Shown in pieces: positions 1-6,940 of a stretch of 8,917 bases of DNA. The notes beneath the pieces were generated by a model. It had not been told where the DNA came from. It did not search any database and was given only the letters and a program-made list of their open reading frames with translations. Source of the stretch: Acidobacteriaceae bacterium (GTDB lineage Bacteria > Acidobacteriota > Terriglobia > Terriglobales > Acidobacteriaceae); contig PMCH01000128.1 in assembly GCA_003154055.1 (NCBI GenBank), positions 17,639 through 26,555 of the forward strand, given 5' to 3'. The position numbers and the translations under genes were made by a program. Every line of letters begins with the position of its first letter. Position 1 is the stretch's first letter.

Positions 1-107
1 GACATCACCATGCTGATCATCACCTGCAAGCGGCGGATTTTCCGCGCTTCCTCGGCGCGTTCCTTCGGTTCTCCCGCCGCCGGTTCGCCCCACTGCGAAA
101 CTTCCAT
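1..107 (-). CDS. N-terminus of an unrecognised protein, cut by the window edge
   Basis: An ATG at 107-105 on the minus strand opens a frame that stays open for 35 codons to the window edge. Upstream, on the minus strand, is GGGGTGAAAGC, whose GGTGA core is a plausible Shine-Dalgarno about 5 bases from the ATG. The product begins MEVSQWGEPAAGEPKE and continues with a charged, helix-prone stretch (RAEEARKIRRLQ) and a run rich in Met, Ile and Val. Third codon positions are mostly G or C, as in the neighbours. I do not recognise a family. The composition suggests a small soluble helical protein, which is an inference. It diverges from the DUF2007 gene across a 386-bp spacer. Confidence 0.6.
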   Translation of the reverse strand, partial: MEVSQWGEPAAGEPKERAEEARKIRRLQVMISMVM

Positions 108-364
108 GCTTTCACCCCGGATTACCCTGCAACGCTGCTGCCCCACCTTTGTTGATTGGATGATGGCGGGCATCCCCACGTTTCGCTGCCTTTGACCCTC
201 ATTCTGGCAGCTTTCCATCCGGATTCAAGCCTCAATTGGCCGCTGGACTTTTGTTCCGGGCAGACAACGGAGCAGTGACTGCCGTAATCTATTAGCAGCT
301 GCCGAGAACAAGCTTTTATGTGGTTCGCTTTCGACATTCCAGCAAGAATCTCGAATGCGTGCGT

Positions 365-434
365 CACCGTGGAAGAGCGGCCCTTCAGGGCCGCGTACGT
401 CGATCGTATAGAATGCGGGCTTTAGCCCCGGTGG
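365..434. repeat. Two-hairpin intergenic repeat, copy A
   Basis: The element reads CACCGTGGAAGA, then hairpin 1 (GCGGCCC 377-383, loop TTCA, GGGCCGC 388-394), a spacer of about 22 bp, then hairpin 2 (GGGC 417-420, loop TTTA, GCCC 425-428), and ends CGGTGG. A second copy lies at 5871-5939 in the same orientation. Homology extends left: GCAAGAATC occurs exactly 14 bp before CACCGTGG in both copies (342-350 here). The outer CACC and GGTG can pair. In this copy the base of hairpin 2 has a C-C mismatch (416/429) that is a G-C pair in copy B. It is probably a non-autonomous dispersed repeat, which is an inference. Confidence 0.85.
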
Positions 435-483
435 ACGCCTTTTTCGGCAACTTGAGTTTTTTCGCAACGTACTAGCAACTCGA

Positions 484-489
484 TGGAGG
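484..489 (+). promoter_or_regulatory. Ribosome binding site for the DUF2007 gene
   Basis: TGGAGG lies 4 bases before the ATG at 494. An out-of-frame ATG at 490-492 directly follows the site. The frame that encodes the recognisable protein uses 494. Confidence 0.6.
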
Positions 490-493
490 ATGC

Positions 494-781
494 ATGCCAG
501 AAACCAACAGTTCCGAGCCGAAGCCCCAACCCAACGAGAAGTTGGTGAAGATTTTCGACACCGAGCGGGAATCGGAAGCAATGATGGTCCAGGGCCTGCT
601 TGAATCCGCCGGCATCGAAACCGATCTGAAATCGATCGATGTTGTCCAGGATGTTTACCCCGGACTGGGCGGAGTCGTCATTCTGGTGCGCGAGGAAGAC
701 GCCGCCGAGGCGGCCAAGATTATCGAGTCCTACCGGAAGTCGCCGCCGCTCGGCGACGAAACCGCCGAGATCAGTGGATGA
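494..781 (+). CDS. Small DUF2007-type protein (putative signal-transducing protein)
   Basis: This 95-residue soluble protein matches the pattern of the DUF2007 family, a small alpha-beta domain of unknown molecular function often labelled putative signal-transducing protein. After a polar N-terminal tail (residues 1-15, rich in Pro, Ser and Glu) comes the typical core. A strand (LVKIFDT) is followed by a helix (EAMMVQGLLESAGI), where the domain classically has 'length or residue position, then a helix ending in GI'. A strand with VVQDVYPGLGGVVILV follows, then the closing helix (EEDAAEAAKIIESY). The start at 494 follows a TGGAGG site. The stop codon lies inside the 3' end of comEC on the opposite strand (11-bp overlap). 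The family assignment is from memory of its shape. No partner or pathway can be read from the context. Confidence 0.8.
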   Translation: MPETNSSEPKPQPNEKLVKIFDTERESEAMMVQGLLESAGIETDLKSIDVVQDVYPGLGGVVILVREEDAAEAAKIIESYRKSPPLGDETAEISG

Positions 782-3404
782 TCGCAACCTCCGGGGTCAC
801 CGACTTCCCGTCCAGATATAAGCTCACTGCTCCCATTTCGTCCGTGCGGTAGGTCTTCACTCCGGCCCGCTCCAGTCGCTCCAGCACCTCGCGCCGCGGA
901 TGCCCGTACACATTACGCACACCGCTGGAAATGACCGCGTAGCGTGGGTGCACCGTAGCCAGCAGTTCGGAAGAAGTCGCGCTGGCGCTCCCGTGATGGG
1001 CAACTTTCAGCAGCGCCGCCTCGGGATGCTCCCCAACAATGCGCCTCTCCGTAGCAGGTTCCGCATCCGCCTCCAGCAACGCGGATATGCCTCCCATGCC
1101 CACCGTGAACACGAGTGAGTCGTCGTTCGGCCGCATCGCTCCCGTCTGGTCGCGCCCCGGAGCAAGCACATGGAAATGAGCCCCTCCGTAGTCGAATTCC
1201 TCCGCCTCCTTCCAGACCGTGGTTCGCATTCCCGCTTGTTTCGCCTGGACAAGAATCGGCGCCAGTTCAAAATTCGGCGCATCGGTGCTCACCCAGAGTT
1301 CGCTCGGATGGAAATTAGCGATCACGCTCGGCATGCCTCCCAGATGGTCGGCGTGCGGGTGCGTGATCGCCACCACGTCCAGCCGGTCCAGGCCGCGCGC
1401 CCATAAATAGGAAGAGACAACCTGCTCGCCGATGTCGAAGTCGGAATGCATCCAGAGGGGCAACCCTCCGGCGTCCACCAGAATGGTCCGGCCTTCCGGC
1501 GTCACCAGCAACAGCGAGTCGCCCTGTCCCACGTCAATGGACGTGACTTCCAGCACATGCGGTTGAATGCGCGGCCAGACCGGACCGAGCGCGATCCAAA
1601 CCGCCACACAAGCTATCGCCGCCAGTGCGGCAAGAGTAGCGCCGCGGGCGCGCCGCGCTGCCAGCATGGCCAGCGCGATCGCGGTCATCGCGGCCAGAAT
1701 CACAACCAAGGAAGGAGTCGCAACCCGCAGATCGGCAATCCGCACGCCGCCCAGCCACCGCACCGCTCCGGTAATAAGGTCGAGCGCCAGCCCGGAGAGC
1801 CACGCTGCCGGCCATGCCAGAGTTGTCGAAATATATCCCAGTCCAACCGCGGCCACGGCGGCGGGCATCAGGATTTCCGTGAGCGGGACCACCAGCAGAT
1901 TCGCCGGCATTCCCATGCTCGTGGCGCGATGGAAGTAGTACGCCATCGGCAGCGCCAGTCCAATCTGCATCAGCACCGAGATCAGCAGCAACTCGATAGC
2001 TCCAAGTGAAACGCGCATGAGTATTGCGGGAATTGCCAGGCCGAAGCGCGCTCCCACAAACCTTGCCAGCCGCTCCGCGATCAGCCGCAGATCGAGCCGG
2101 AACTGAGCCACCTCGGGCTCGACGTGCATGTCGTAGCTGGTGGCCCGCAACAGCCGCAGGCCGCGCGAGTATGGGAGCGTCGTCCGCTCCAGCAAAGGCA
2201 CACCGATCCCGGCAATGAGTACTACCGAAAGAAACGTCAGCTGAAAGCTGGCGCCCAGCAGCGCGCGCGGGTCTACCACCAGAACGCCGAGCGCCGCCGC
2301 TCCGATCGCATTCATCATGCCGCGTTCCCGGTAGAGCAGGCGCGCACCCAGGTAGAGCGCAAGCATGAGCGCGGCTCGCCACACCGGCGGCCCCACGCCC
2401 GTCACAAATGCATAAGCGAACGAGACGACCACGGTCGCAATTCCGGCCAGCGCCGGGTCGAGCCGGAACTGCCGCAGCGTCCAGAAAATAACGAACGCCA
2501 GGATGCTCAGGTTCATTCCTGAGACCACCAGGATGTGGTAGGTGCCGGAGCGCTGGAACTCGACTCGCGTTCCGGCGCGCAGGAATGCGTCTTCGCCCAG
2601 CACCATGGCGTCCATCAGCGCAGCTTGCCGCGCCGGCCATAGGACGTGAATCTTCGCCACCAGGCTGGAGTGGATCCGGGTGCGCCAGAGTTCGATCCGG
2701 CTCCCGGAAAAACCGGGAAGCCGCTCGACGTTCTCCGCTCGCGCCAACCCCAGCACCGCAATCTTGTTATCGCGCAGGTAACCTTCATAGTCGAATGCTC
2801 CCGGATTGCGGAAATTGCGCGGCGGATGCAGCTTGGCCCGAACCCGCAACCGTGTCCCATACGAAAATGGAGTAACGGGCGTCTCGCCCGTCAGGCTAGG
2901 ACTTACCTGAGATTGACTGCCGGGTAGAGCGATGGCTCCGTCCGTCGTTTCCGAAGAACTGACCTTTTCGTAGATGGTGAGCCGCACGCCCGCGTGAATG
3001 GGGCGACTCCCGTTTTCATCCTCAACGCTCTCGGTTTCCAAATCGATGGGCTCGCGGATGGACCCGGGCCCGGCGGCGCGCGCATATCCCTCACCCATCA
3101 CGTGCCCGGTGAGCGTAAGTTCGCGGCCGTCGGCCAGCGCGAAAATTCGCGGATCGCCCACGGGCGCCGGGCCCTGCACCTGAATCAGCAGCGCTCCCAG
3201 CAAAACCCAGACGCCGAGCGAAAGTGCCTTGGCCAGCCACGCCCGCCTCCGCAGGAACCAGAGTGCCGCCAGGGCAAAGGCGAAGAATGCGATCACCCAC
3301 CACAACGGCGGCCGCCAGGCACGCGCGGCGGTCCAGATGCCGGCCGAAAACGCCAGCGCCGCCCAAAACAGAGGCTCCCGGACGGGTCTGCGGTCCTGCG
3401 TCAT
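771..3404 (-). CDS. comEC: ComEC/Rec2-type DNA uptake channel
   Basis: This 877-residue inner-membrane protein is of the type that carries single-stranded DNA into the cytoplasm during natural transformation. Residues 1-75 hold membrane segments. About 90-230 form the OB-fold-like DUF4131 region. The Competence domain covers about 260-555, with the signature HILVVSGMNLSIL near 290-302 and many membrane helices. Helices at 562-612 lead to a metallo-beta-lactamase domain (618-877). That domain has DVGQGDS (624-630), HPHADHLGG (682-690), ADAE (779-782), AHHGS (802-806) and GHP (834-836), so the metal-binding residues look intact. The length and domain order fit a full-length family member. A Ser/Thr/Gly/Pro-rich stretch at 148-178 contains a REP-like hairpin. 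The start ATG has only a weak GAG upstream. The 3' end overlaps the DUF2007 gene by 11 bp. Pilus or ComEA partners are not in the window. Confidence 0.96.
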   Translation of the reverse strand: MTQDRRPVREPLFWAALAFSAGIWTAARAWRPPLWWVIAFFAFALAALWFLRRRAWLAKALSLGVWVLLGALLIQVQGPAPVGDPRIFALADGRELTLTGHVMGEGYARAAGPGSIREPIDLETESVEDENGSRPIHAGVRLTIYEKVSSSETTDGAIALPGSQSQVSPSLTGETPVTPFSYGTRLRVRAKLHPPRNFRNPGAFDYEGYLRDNKIAVLGLARAENVERLPGFSGSRIELWRTRIHSSLVAKIHVLWPARQAALMDAMVLGEDAFLRAGTRVEFQRSGTYHILVVSGMNLSILAFVIFWTLRQFRLDPALAGIATVVVSFAYAFVTGVGPPVWRAALMLALYLGARLLYRERGMMNAIGAAALGVLVVDPRALLGASFQLTFLSVVLIAGIGVPLLERTTLPYSRGLRLLRATSYDMHVEPEVAQFRLDLRLIAERLARFVGARFGLAIPAILMRVSLGAIELLLISVLMQIGLALPMAYYFHRATSMGMPANLLVVPLTEILMPAAVAAVGLGYISTTLAWPAAWLSGLALDLITGAVRWLGGVRIADLRVATPSLVVILAAMTAIALAMLAARRARGATLAALAAIACVAVWIALGPVWPRIQPHVLEVTSIDVGQGDSLLLVTPEGRTILVDAGGLPLWMHSDFDIGEQVVSSYLWARGLDRLDVVAITHPHADHLGGMPSVIANFHPSELWVSTDAPNFELAPILVQAKQAGMRTTVWKEAEEFDYGGAHFHVLAPGRDQTGAMRPNDDSLVFTVGMGGISALLEADAEPATERRIVGEHPEAALLKVAHHGSASATSSELLATVHPRYAVISSGVRNVYGHPRREVLERLERAGVKTYRTDEMGAVSLYLDGKSVTPEVAIIH
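2875..2891. repeat. REP-like hairpin within comEC
   Basis: ACGGGCG (2875-2881), loop TCT, CGCCCGT (2885-2891): a perfect 7-bp stem with a 3-base loop. It encodes LTGETPV (comEC residues 171-177) inside a low-complexity stretch (148-178) between two conserved parts of the OB-fold region. A captured intergenic repeat is an inference. Chance in GC-rich coding DNA is the alternative. Confidence 0.45.
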
Positions 3405-3576
3405 TCGTTTGTCTCGGGGAGAACGGGTGCCCTCTTAACTCGGCTCGGGTCGGCCGCGCGAAGCTGTGTTTTGGGCGAGCGTGAAGACGGCCGACGTCCT
3501 TGCACCGGCCGTTAATCGCGGGTCGTTTGGACTTTCGCTGCCAGTGTTCCAGGCCACCGCCAACGGTGTCTCGAGG

Positions 3577-4905
3577 CTAACGACCACCGACCGACGACGA
3601 GCGACCATGCTCGAGCAGCATCACCGATTCGATGTGGAACGTTTGGGGGAAGAGATCGAACAGGTGCGCCTCCTCGATACGGTAGCCGGCAGCGAGCAAG
3701 GGGGCTAGATCCCGCGCCATCGTCGCCGGGTCGCACGAAACGTACCGGACGCGTTGCGCCTCGAGTGCCACCAGCGAGCGAATCACCGCCTTACCGACAC
3801 CGGCGCGGGGAGGGTCCACGACAACCAGTTCAGGCCTTTTGCGCACCGGCGCGCTCTTCAGGTAGTCCTCAGTGCGCGCGCGAACCGCCTTCACGTTCGC
3901 AGGAGCATTGTGGATCAGGTCGCCGTGGGAAATCTGTGACGCGTCTACAGCAAATATGTGACGAAAACCGGGCGCCAGCGCGGCCGTGAAAAGTCCTACC
4001 CCTGCATACAGATCGAGCGCGCGTTCGCCAGAAACACCGCCGCACACGGTCGAAATAAGGTCGTCCACCAGGTGCCGGTTCACCTGGAAAAACGCCCCGG
4101 CGCTGACACGCAGCTCCCCGCCCTTCGTTGGATAGCGAATTTCCTGCGCGCCCGAGTGCGCCAGCCGCTTCATGTCGCTGGGGTCTTCATCTTCTGAGCG
4201 GCGCCGCGATGCAAAAAACGTAACTCCAGCGATCTGCGGGCAATCCCTTTGCAGTGCTTCCGCCCAGCGCAACAGGACTTTGTCGTCAGCGTCGGGTCCG
4301 CAGAAAGCCCAGGCAAGCAAATGTCCATCCTCGGCGTCGGCGAAGAACTCAATCTCCTCGACTGCCGCCGGACACTCGCAGCCGCGTGCTTCGGCAAGCC
4401 GCGCCATCACCCGATTGATCAACGGCGAACTGATCGGACACTCCCGCACCGGAAGCAATTCATGCGACCCAAAGCGATAGTAGGCAAGCGCAAACTCCGG
4501 GTTGGTCTGGACCTGCAAGCGAGTGCGGTTGCGATAGTTCCAGGGCGGAGAAGCATGCAGTTGGATCTCCGTTTTCAGCTCAATCTTCCCCACTCGCCGC
4601 AGCGTCTCGCGCAGAATCTCGGCCTTGTATTCCAGTTGCCGCTGATAGGAGATGTGCTGGTAGTGGCATCCGCCGCATTGCTGAAAATATTGGCAAGCAG
4701 CCGCGATCCGCTCCGCCGACGGTTCCGCCAGTTGCGTGACCGAACCGCGTGAGAAACCCGGCTTGCCGTGCGCGATTTCGACCTCGGCACGCTCCCCCGG
4801 CAACACAAAAGGCACGAACACAGCCATGCTGCGTCCGTCAGCATCGGCAGACGTCCGCGCCAGGCCGTCGCCCCCGTAAATCAGTTTTTCGATTGTGAGA
4901 AGCAT
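3577..4905 (-). CDS. rlmD: 23S rRNA (uracil-5-)-methyltransferase, RlmD/RumA type
   Basis: An enzyme of the TrmA/RlmD family, which transfers methyl from SAM to C5 of uridine in RNA. With the ATG at 4905 it has 442 residues. An N-terminal TRAM-like domain (about 1-60) is followed by an iron-sulfur signature, C71, C77 and C80 (C-x5-CGGC), with a fourth Cys near 156 in RECPIS. Next come a central substrate domain, the SAM site DLYAGVGLF (from 298), DPPRAG (364-369), the catalytic Cys in VSCDPAT (C391), and near the end DLFPQTFHIE, where the final Glu matches the family's general base. The four cysteines favour RlmD (U1939) over TrmA, but RlmCD-like specificity is not excluded. A longer reading starts at TTG 4941. 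It is rejected because its 12 extra codons lie within a REP hairpin. No clear Shine-Dalgarno precedes either start. The last 9 residues come from a simple repeat. Confidence 0.93.
   Translation of the reverse strand: MLLTIEKLIYGGDGLARTSADADGRSMAVFVPFVLPGERAEVEIAHGKPGFSRGSVTQLAEPSAERIAAACQYFQQCGGCHYQHISYQRQLEYKAEILRETLRRVGKIELKTEIQLHASPPWNYRNRTRLQVQTNPEFALAYYRFGSHELLPVRECPISSPLINRVMARLAEARGCECPAAVEEIEFFADAEDGHLLAWAFCGPDADDKVLLRWAEALQRDCPQIAGVTFFASRRRSEDEDPSDMKRLAHSGAQEIRYPTKGGELRVSAGAFFQVNRHLVDDLISTVCGGVSGERALDLYAGVGLFTAALAPGFRHIFAVDASQISHGDLIHNAPANVKAVRARTEDYLKSAPVRKRPELVVVDPPRAGVGKAVIRSLVALEAQRVRYVSCDPATMARDLAPLLAAGYRIEEAHLFDLFPQTFHIESVMLLEHGRSSSVGGR
3581..3606. repeat. Simple CGACC/CGACG repeat at the rlmD 3' end
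   Basis: The plus strand reads as degenerate CGACC, CCGA and CGACGACG units up to the rlmD stop at 3577-3579. It encodes the Ser-Ser-Ser-Val-Gly-Gly-Arg tail beyond the usual family end (VMLLE). This low-complexity string probably extended the gene. Confidence 0.5.
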
Positions 4906-4914
4906 AGTTTTACA

Positions 4915-5023
4915 TGTGGGGCGGACACTCCTGTCCGCCAAATGCCAACTACCAGATTACTCTGAAGGAAGAGCAGGGGTGCGACGCTGCGCGCAGTTCG
5001 CGGGCAGGAGTGCCCGCGCCACA
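4915..5023. repeat. Inverted pair of GTGG-type REP hairpins
   Basis: Left unit: T, GTGG (4916-4919), then GGCGGACA (4920-4927), loop CTCC, TGTCCGCC (4932-4939). Right unit, read on the minus strand from 5023: T, GTGG, CGCGGGCA, loop CTCC, TGCCCGCG (ending at 4999). The two 25-base units match at 21 positions. The four differences form two compensatory base-pair changes (G-C to C-G at the stem base, A-T to G-C inside), so both stems stay perfect. A tetranucleotide followed by a palindrome, in head-to-head pairs, is the known architecture of REP elements (BIMEs) moved by RAYT transposases. The 59-bp centre has no obvious structure. It fills almost the whole gap between rlmD and the upstream gene. 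Confidence 0.85.
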
Positions 5024-5028
5024 CACGC

Positions 5029-5739
5029 CTAGTGCATATAGAACAAACTCAGCCGCGGCACGCCGCAGCGCTCCAACAGCCGCTTGTGAACATATTGTTT
5101 GTGCAACTGTTCGATCTGCGCCGCCGTCATGTTTCGCCGGTAAGGCGCCAGGTCCCGGTCGGCCTCCGCGCGCACCGCCACCAGGTCGTCATCCGGAGTC
5201 GCCGTCAGCAAGGCCGCAAACAGCTTTTCTTCCTGCACGGTCAAACGTCGCTCCAAATCTTCCAGCCGCGGTAGCTTGCCGCTCTGCTCGATCTCCTCCG
5301 CCATCTTACGCAAGGACTGCGCACTCTCCCGGGCGAGCGCCGTTGTCGCGAAACCTTCTCGCTCGGGCAGCGTCGCTTTTTCCAGTCGCTCGGCATTGCG
5401 CCGAAGAAACGCTGCAATCTCCGCCGCTTCGAATCCCGGCTCCGCGCGCGGCTTTTCTTCGCTGGTCGCGCCCACCGTCGCTTCTTTCATGTCTTCGGCG
5501 GCGGCCAGCACTTCCTGCGAGCAGTAGGCCAGGCTATTCACCTTCTTCGATTTCGTCGGACGCTGATCATACCGGTCAAACGCCGCATCGATCCCGCGCA
5601 GCACCGCCTCCAGTGGAACACCCGCCAACTTCCATGTCTCGATCAGAGCCCAGTCGAGCGTCGAAAGCAGCAGGATTCCGCCCCGCCGCCGCTGAAACTG
5701 CTCCTCGATTTCGGTGAAGTAGTTAAAGTAGTTTTCCAC
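5029..5739 (-). CDS. Unrecognised 236-residue helical protein
   Basis: I do not recognise a family. The start is a GTG at 5739-5737 (product begins MENYFNYFTEIEEQF). No in-frame ATG lies near the N-terminus, and no Shine-Dalgarno is visible. The N-terminal part (about 1-85) looks the most constrained: an aromatic-rich opening, then RRRGGILLLSTLDWALIE, a GVP turn and a helix ending at AAFDRYD, then KKVNSLAYCSQEV. The middle (86-110) is polar and probably a linker. Residues 110-236 are charged, helix-rich, possibly coiled coil, ending LSLFYMH. No signal peptide or membrane segment is seen. Codon use resembles the neighbours. It lies between coaX and rlmD, separated from both by repeats, so context gives little. 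A lineage-specific acidobacterial protein is likely, as an inference. Confidence 0.85.
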   Translation of the reverse strand: MENYFNYFTEIEEQFQRRRGGILLLSTLDWALIETWKLAGVPLEAVLRGIDAAFDRYDQRPTKSKKVNSLAYCSQEVLAAAEDMKEATVGATSEEKPRAEPGFEAAEIAAFLRRNAERLEKATLPEREGFATTALARESAQSLRKMAEEIEQSGKLPRLEDLERRLTVQEEKLFAALLTATPDDDLVAVRAEADRDLAPYRRNMTAAQIEQLHKQYVHKRLLERCGVPRLSLFYMH

Positions 5740-5870
5740 GACAATTTAGAAGATACAAGGTTCGGTTGTGAGGTCCTATTTATCGGGAGGGTATGGCTTC
5801 AGCCCTGCCGTTTCCAGACTTCCTAGTCGAAGCTCTTAGCAGCCCGGGCAAGAATCACAAGTGTTTGTGC

Positions 5871-5939
5871 CACCGTGGAAGAGCGGCCCTTCAGGGCCGC
5901 GTAAGCGTTAGTTATGAAATGGGGCTTTAGCCCCGGTGG
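5871..5939. repeat. Two-hairpin intergenic repeat, copy B
   Basis: Second copy of the element at 365-434, in the same orientation. CACCGTGGAAGA is followed by hairpin 1 (5883-5889 with 5894-5900, loop TTCA, identical to copy A), a 20-bp spacer, then hairpin 2 GGGGC (5921-5925), loop TTTA, GCCCC (5930-5934), and GGTGG at the end. The spacer has diverged while both hairpins are kept. GCAAGAATC at 5848-5856 repeats the left flank of copy A at the same 14-bp distance. It lies in the 274-bp gap downstream of coaX and upstream of the 236-residue gene. Nothing else certain is in that gap. Confidence 0.85.
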
Positions 5940-6013
5940 TCGTCTTTCCCTCGACAACTAGCCTGGTCTCGCGCCCTTCACCTCGACCAGGTACTGCCGC
6001 GGTCCCCAACGGC

Positions 6014-6934
6014 TCAGCGCGACTTCGGCGGCTTCTGCGCGGGCCACGGCTTTGCGCCGGCATCCGAAGCCGCCTTGCCCACCGCTTTTGCCGCTTTCGG
6101 CGTCGTTTCCCGCCGCAGCGCCTGGTTCCGCTCCCAGATGATCCGCAACCCTTCCAGCGTGAGAAATTCGTCCACTTCCTTGATGAAATGCGACGCCGTC
6201 CCAATCAGGGCACCTAGGCCGCCGGTAGCAATCACCCGCGTTCCTTCGCCCAGTTCATCCACCAGCCGTTCGAGGATTCCATCCACCAGCCCCAGATAGC
6301 CGTAATAAAGACCAGACTGCAAACTGCCCACGGTATTTGTTCCAATCACGCGCGCTGGTTTTCGAATTTCGACCCGTGGCAGCCGCGCCGTCCGCTGGAA
6401 CAGCGCGTCCGCCGAGATGCCGATGCCCGGACAAATCACTCCACCCAAATATTCACCTTTTTTCGAAATACAGTCGAACGTCGTGGCCGTGCCAAAATCC
6501 ACCACTACGCACGGGCCGCCATACTTTTCAAACGCCGCAACACCATTCACCACGCGATCGGCGCCGACTTCCGCCGGATTCTCGTACTGCACGGGCATGC
6601 CGGTCTTCACGCCCGGCTCAATGAACAGCGGCTTGAGCTTGAAATAGCGCTCGCACACCTGCCGCAGCACTGGATCAAGCGGCGGCACGACCGACGAGAT
6701 CACGATCCCATGCACGCCGGAAACATCCAGATTGTCCATGGCAAACAGGTTGCGGAAGATCACGCCGTACTCGTCCACCGTGCGATTCAGGTGCGATCCC
6801 ACGCGCCAGTTCGCGACCAGCAGTTCGTACCGCGCCGACTCCGCTTCAGGACTCTCCCCCGTCACAACGTGCGCCACCCGCGCAAATACGCCCAGCACCG
6901 TGTTCGTGTTTCCGACATCAATAACGAGCAGCAT
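6014..6934 (-). CDS. coaX: Type III pantothenate kinase
   Basis: This cytoplasmic enzyme phosphorylates pantothenate, the first step of coenzyme A synthesis. Of its 306 residues, the ASKHA-fold signatures are in order: DVGNTNTVLGVF at 6-17 (phosphate loop), SSVVPPLDP at 80-88, NPAEVGADRVVN at 119-130 (pantothenate site region), DFGTATTFD at 146-154 and GGVICPGIGIS at 164-174. Family members usually have about 255-260 residues. The extra length here is an insertion of about 18 residues near 19-36 and a tail rich in Ala, Lys and Pro (about 275-306) that is probably disordered. The ATG at 6934 is fixed by the phosphate loop right behind it. No Shine-Dalgarno is visible: only 6 bp separate the start from a large inverted repeat. 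birA lies upstream on the same strand, a pairing known in many bacteria. Confidence 0.96.
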   Translation of the reverse strand: MLLVIDVGNTNTVLGVFARVAHVVTGESPEAESARYELLVANWRVGSHLNRTVDEYGVIFRNLFAMDNLDVSGVHGIVISSVVPPLDPVLRQVCERYFKLKPLFIEPGVKTGMPVQYENPAEVGADRVVNGVAAFEKYGGPCVVVDFGTATTFDCISKKGEYLGGVICPGIGISADALFQRTARLPRVEIRKPARVIGTNTVGSLQSGLYYGYLGLVDGILERLVDELGEGTRVIATGGLGALIGTASHFIKEVDEFLTLEGLRIIWERNQALRRETTPKAAKAVGKAASDAGAKPWPAQKPPKSR

Positions 6935-6940
6935 AGACAG

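Larger units (their letters stand above)
108..493. other. Divergent intergenic spacer
   Basis: This 386-bp spacer lies between two divergent genes and must hold both promoters. I see no convincing pair of -35 and -10 boxes for either gene. TTGACC at 192-197 has no good -10 at the right distance. TATAGAAT at 407-414 resembles a -10 but lies inside a repeat and lacks a -35. The right third carries the two-hairpin repeat listed separately. Open frames across this spacer have no start signal or family resemblance and are treated as spurious. Confidence 0.6.

Noticed and set aside
365..434. The two-hairpin repeats as part of a CRISPR array
   Set aside because: Only two copies, 5.4 kb apart, with no regular repeat-spacer spacing and no cas genes.
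225..581. Minus-strand 118-codon frame over the divergent spacer as a gene
   Set aside because: It crosses repeat copy A and the start of the DUF2007 gene, has no ribosome site, and part of its product recurs as a frame across copy B, so it is repeat-derived.
1534..2640. Long minus-strand frame (368 codons) inside comEC
   Set aside because: It is in another frame of the clearly real comEC, with Ala/Arg/Gly-rich composition typical of a GC-rich shadow frame.
3487..3512. Hairpin ACGGCCG with CGGCCGT upstream of comEC as a terminator for rlmD
   Set aside because: The 12-base loop and absence of a T-run on the minus strand make an intrinsic terminator unlikely. Stems of this size are common in GC-rich DNA.
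4914..5717. Plus-strand frame of 267 codons opposite the 236-residue gene
   Set aside because: It is rich in Pro, Arg, Ser and Ala, starts in a REP hairpin and lacks a ribosome site. The minus-strand frame has normal protein composition.
5791..5806. GGCTTCAGCC near 5795-5804 as another repeat unit
   Set aside because: The stem is only 3 bp and no second copy was found in the window.
5962..5991. Stem CCTGGTC with GACCAGG just downstream of coaX as a terminator
   Set aside because: The loop is 16 bases and no T-run follows on the minus strand. It may be a chance stem or a trace of older coding sequence.
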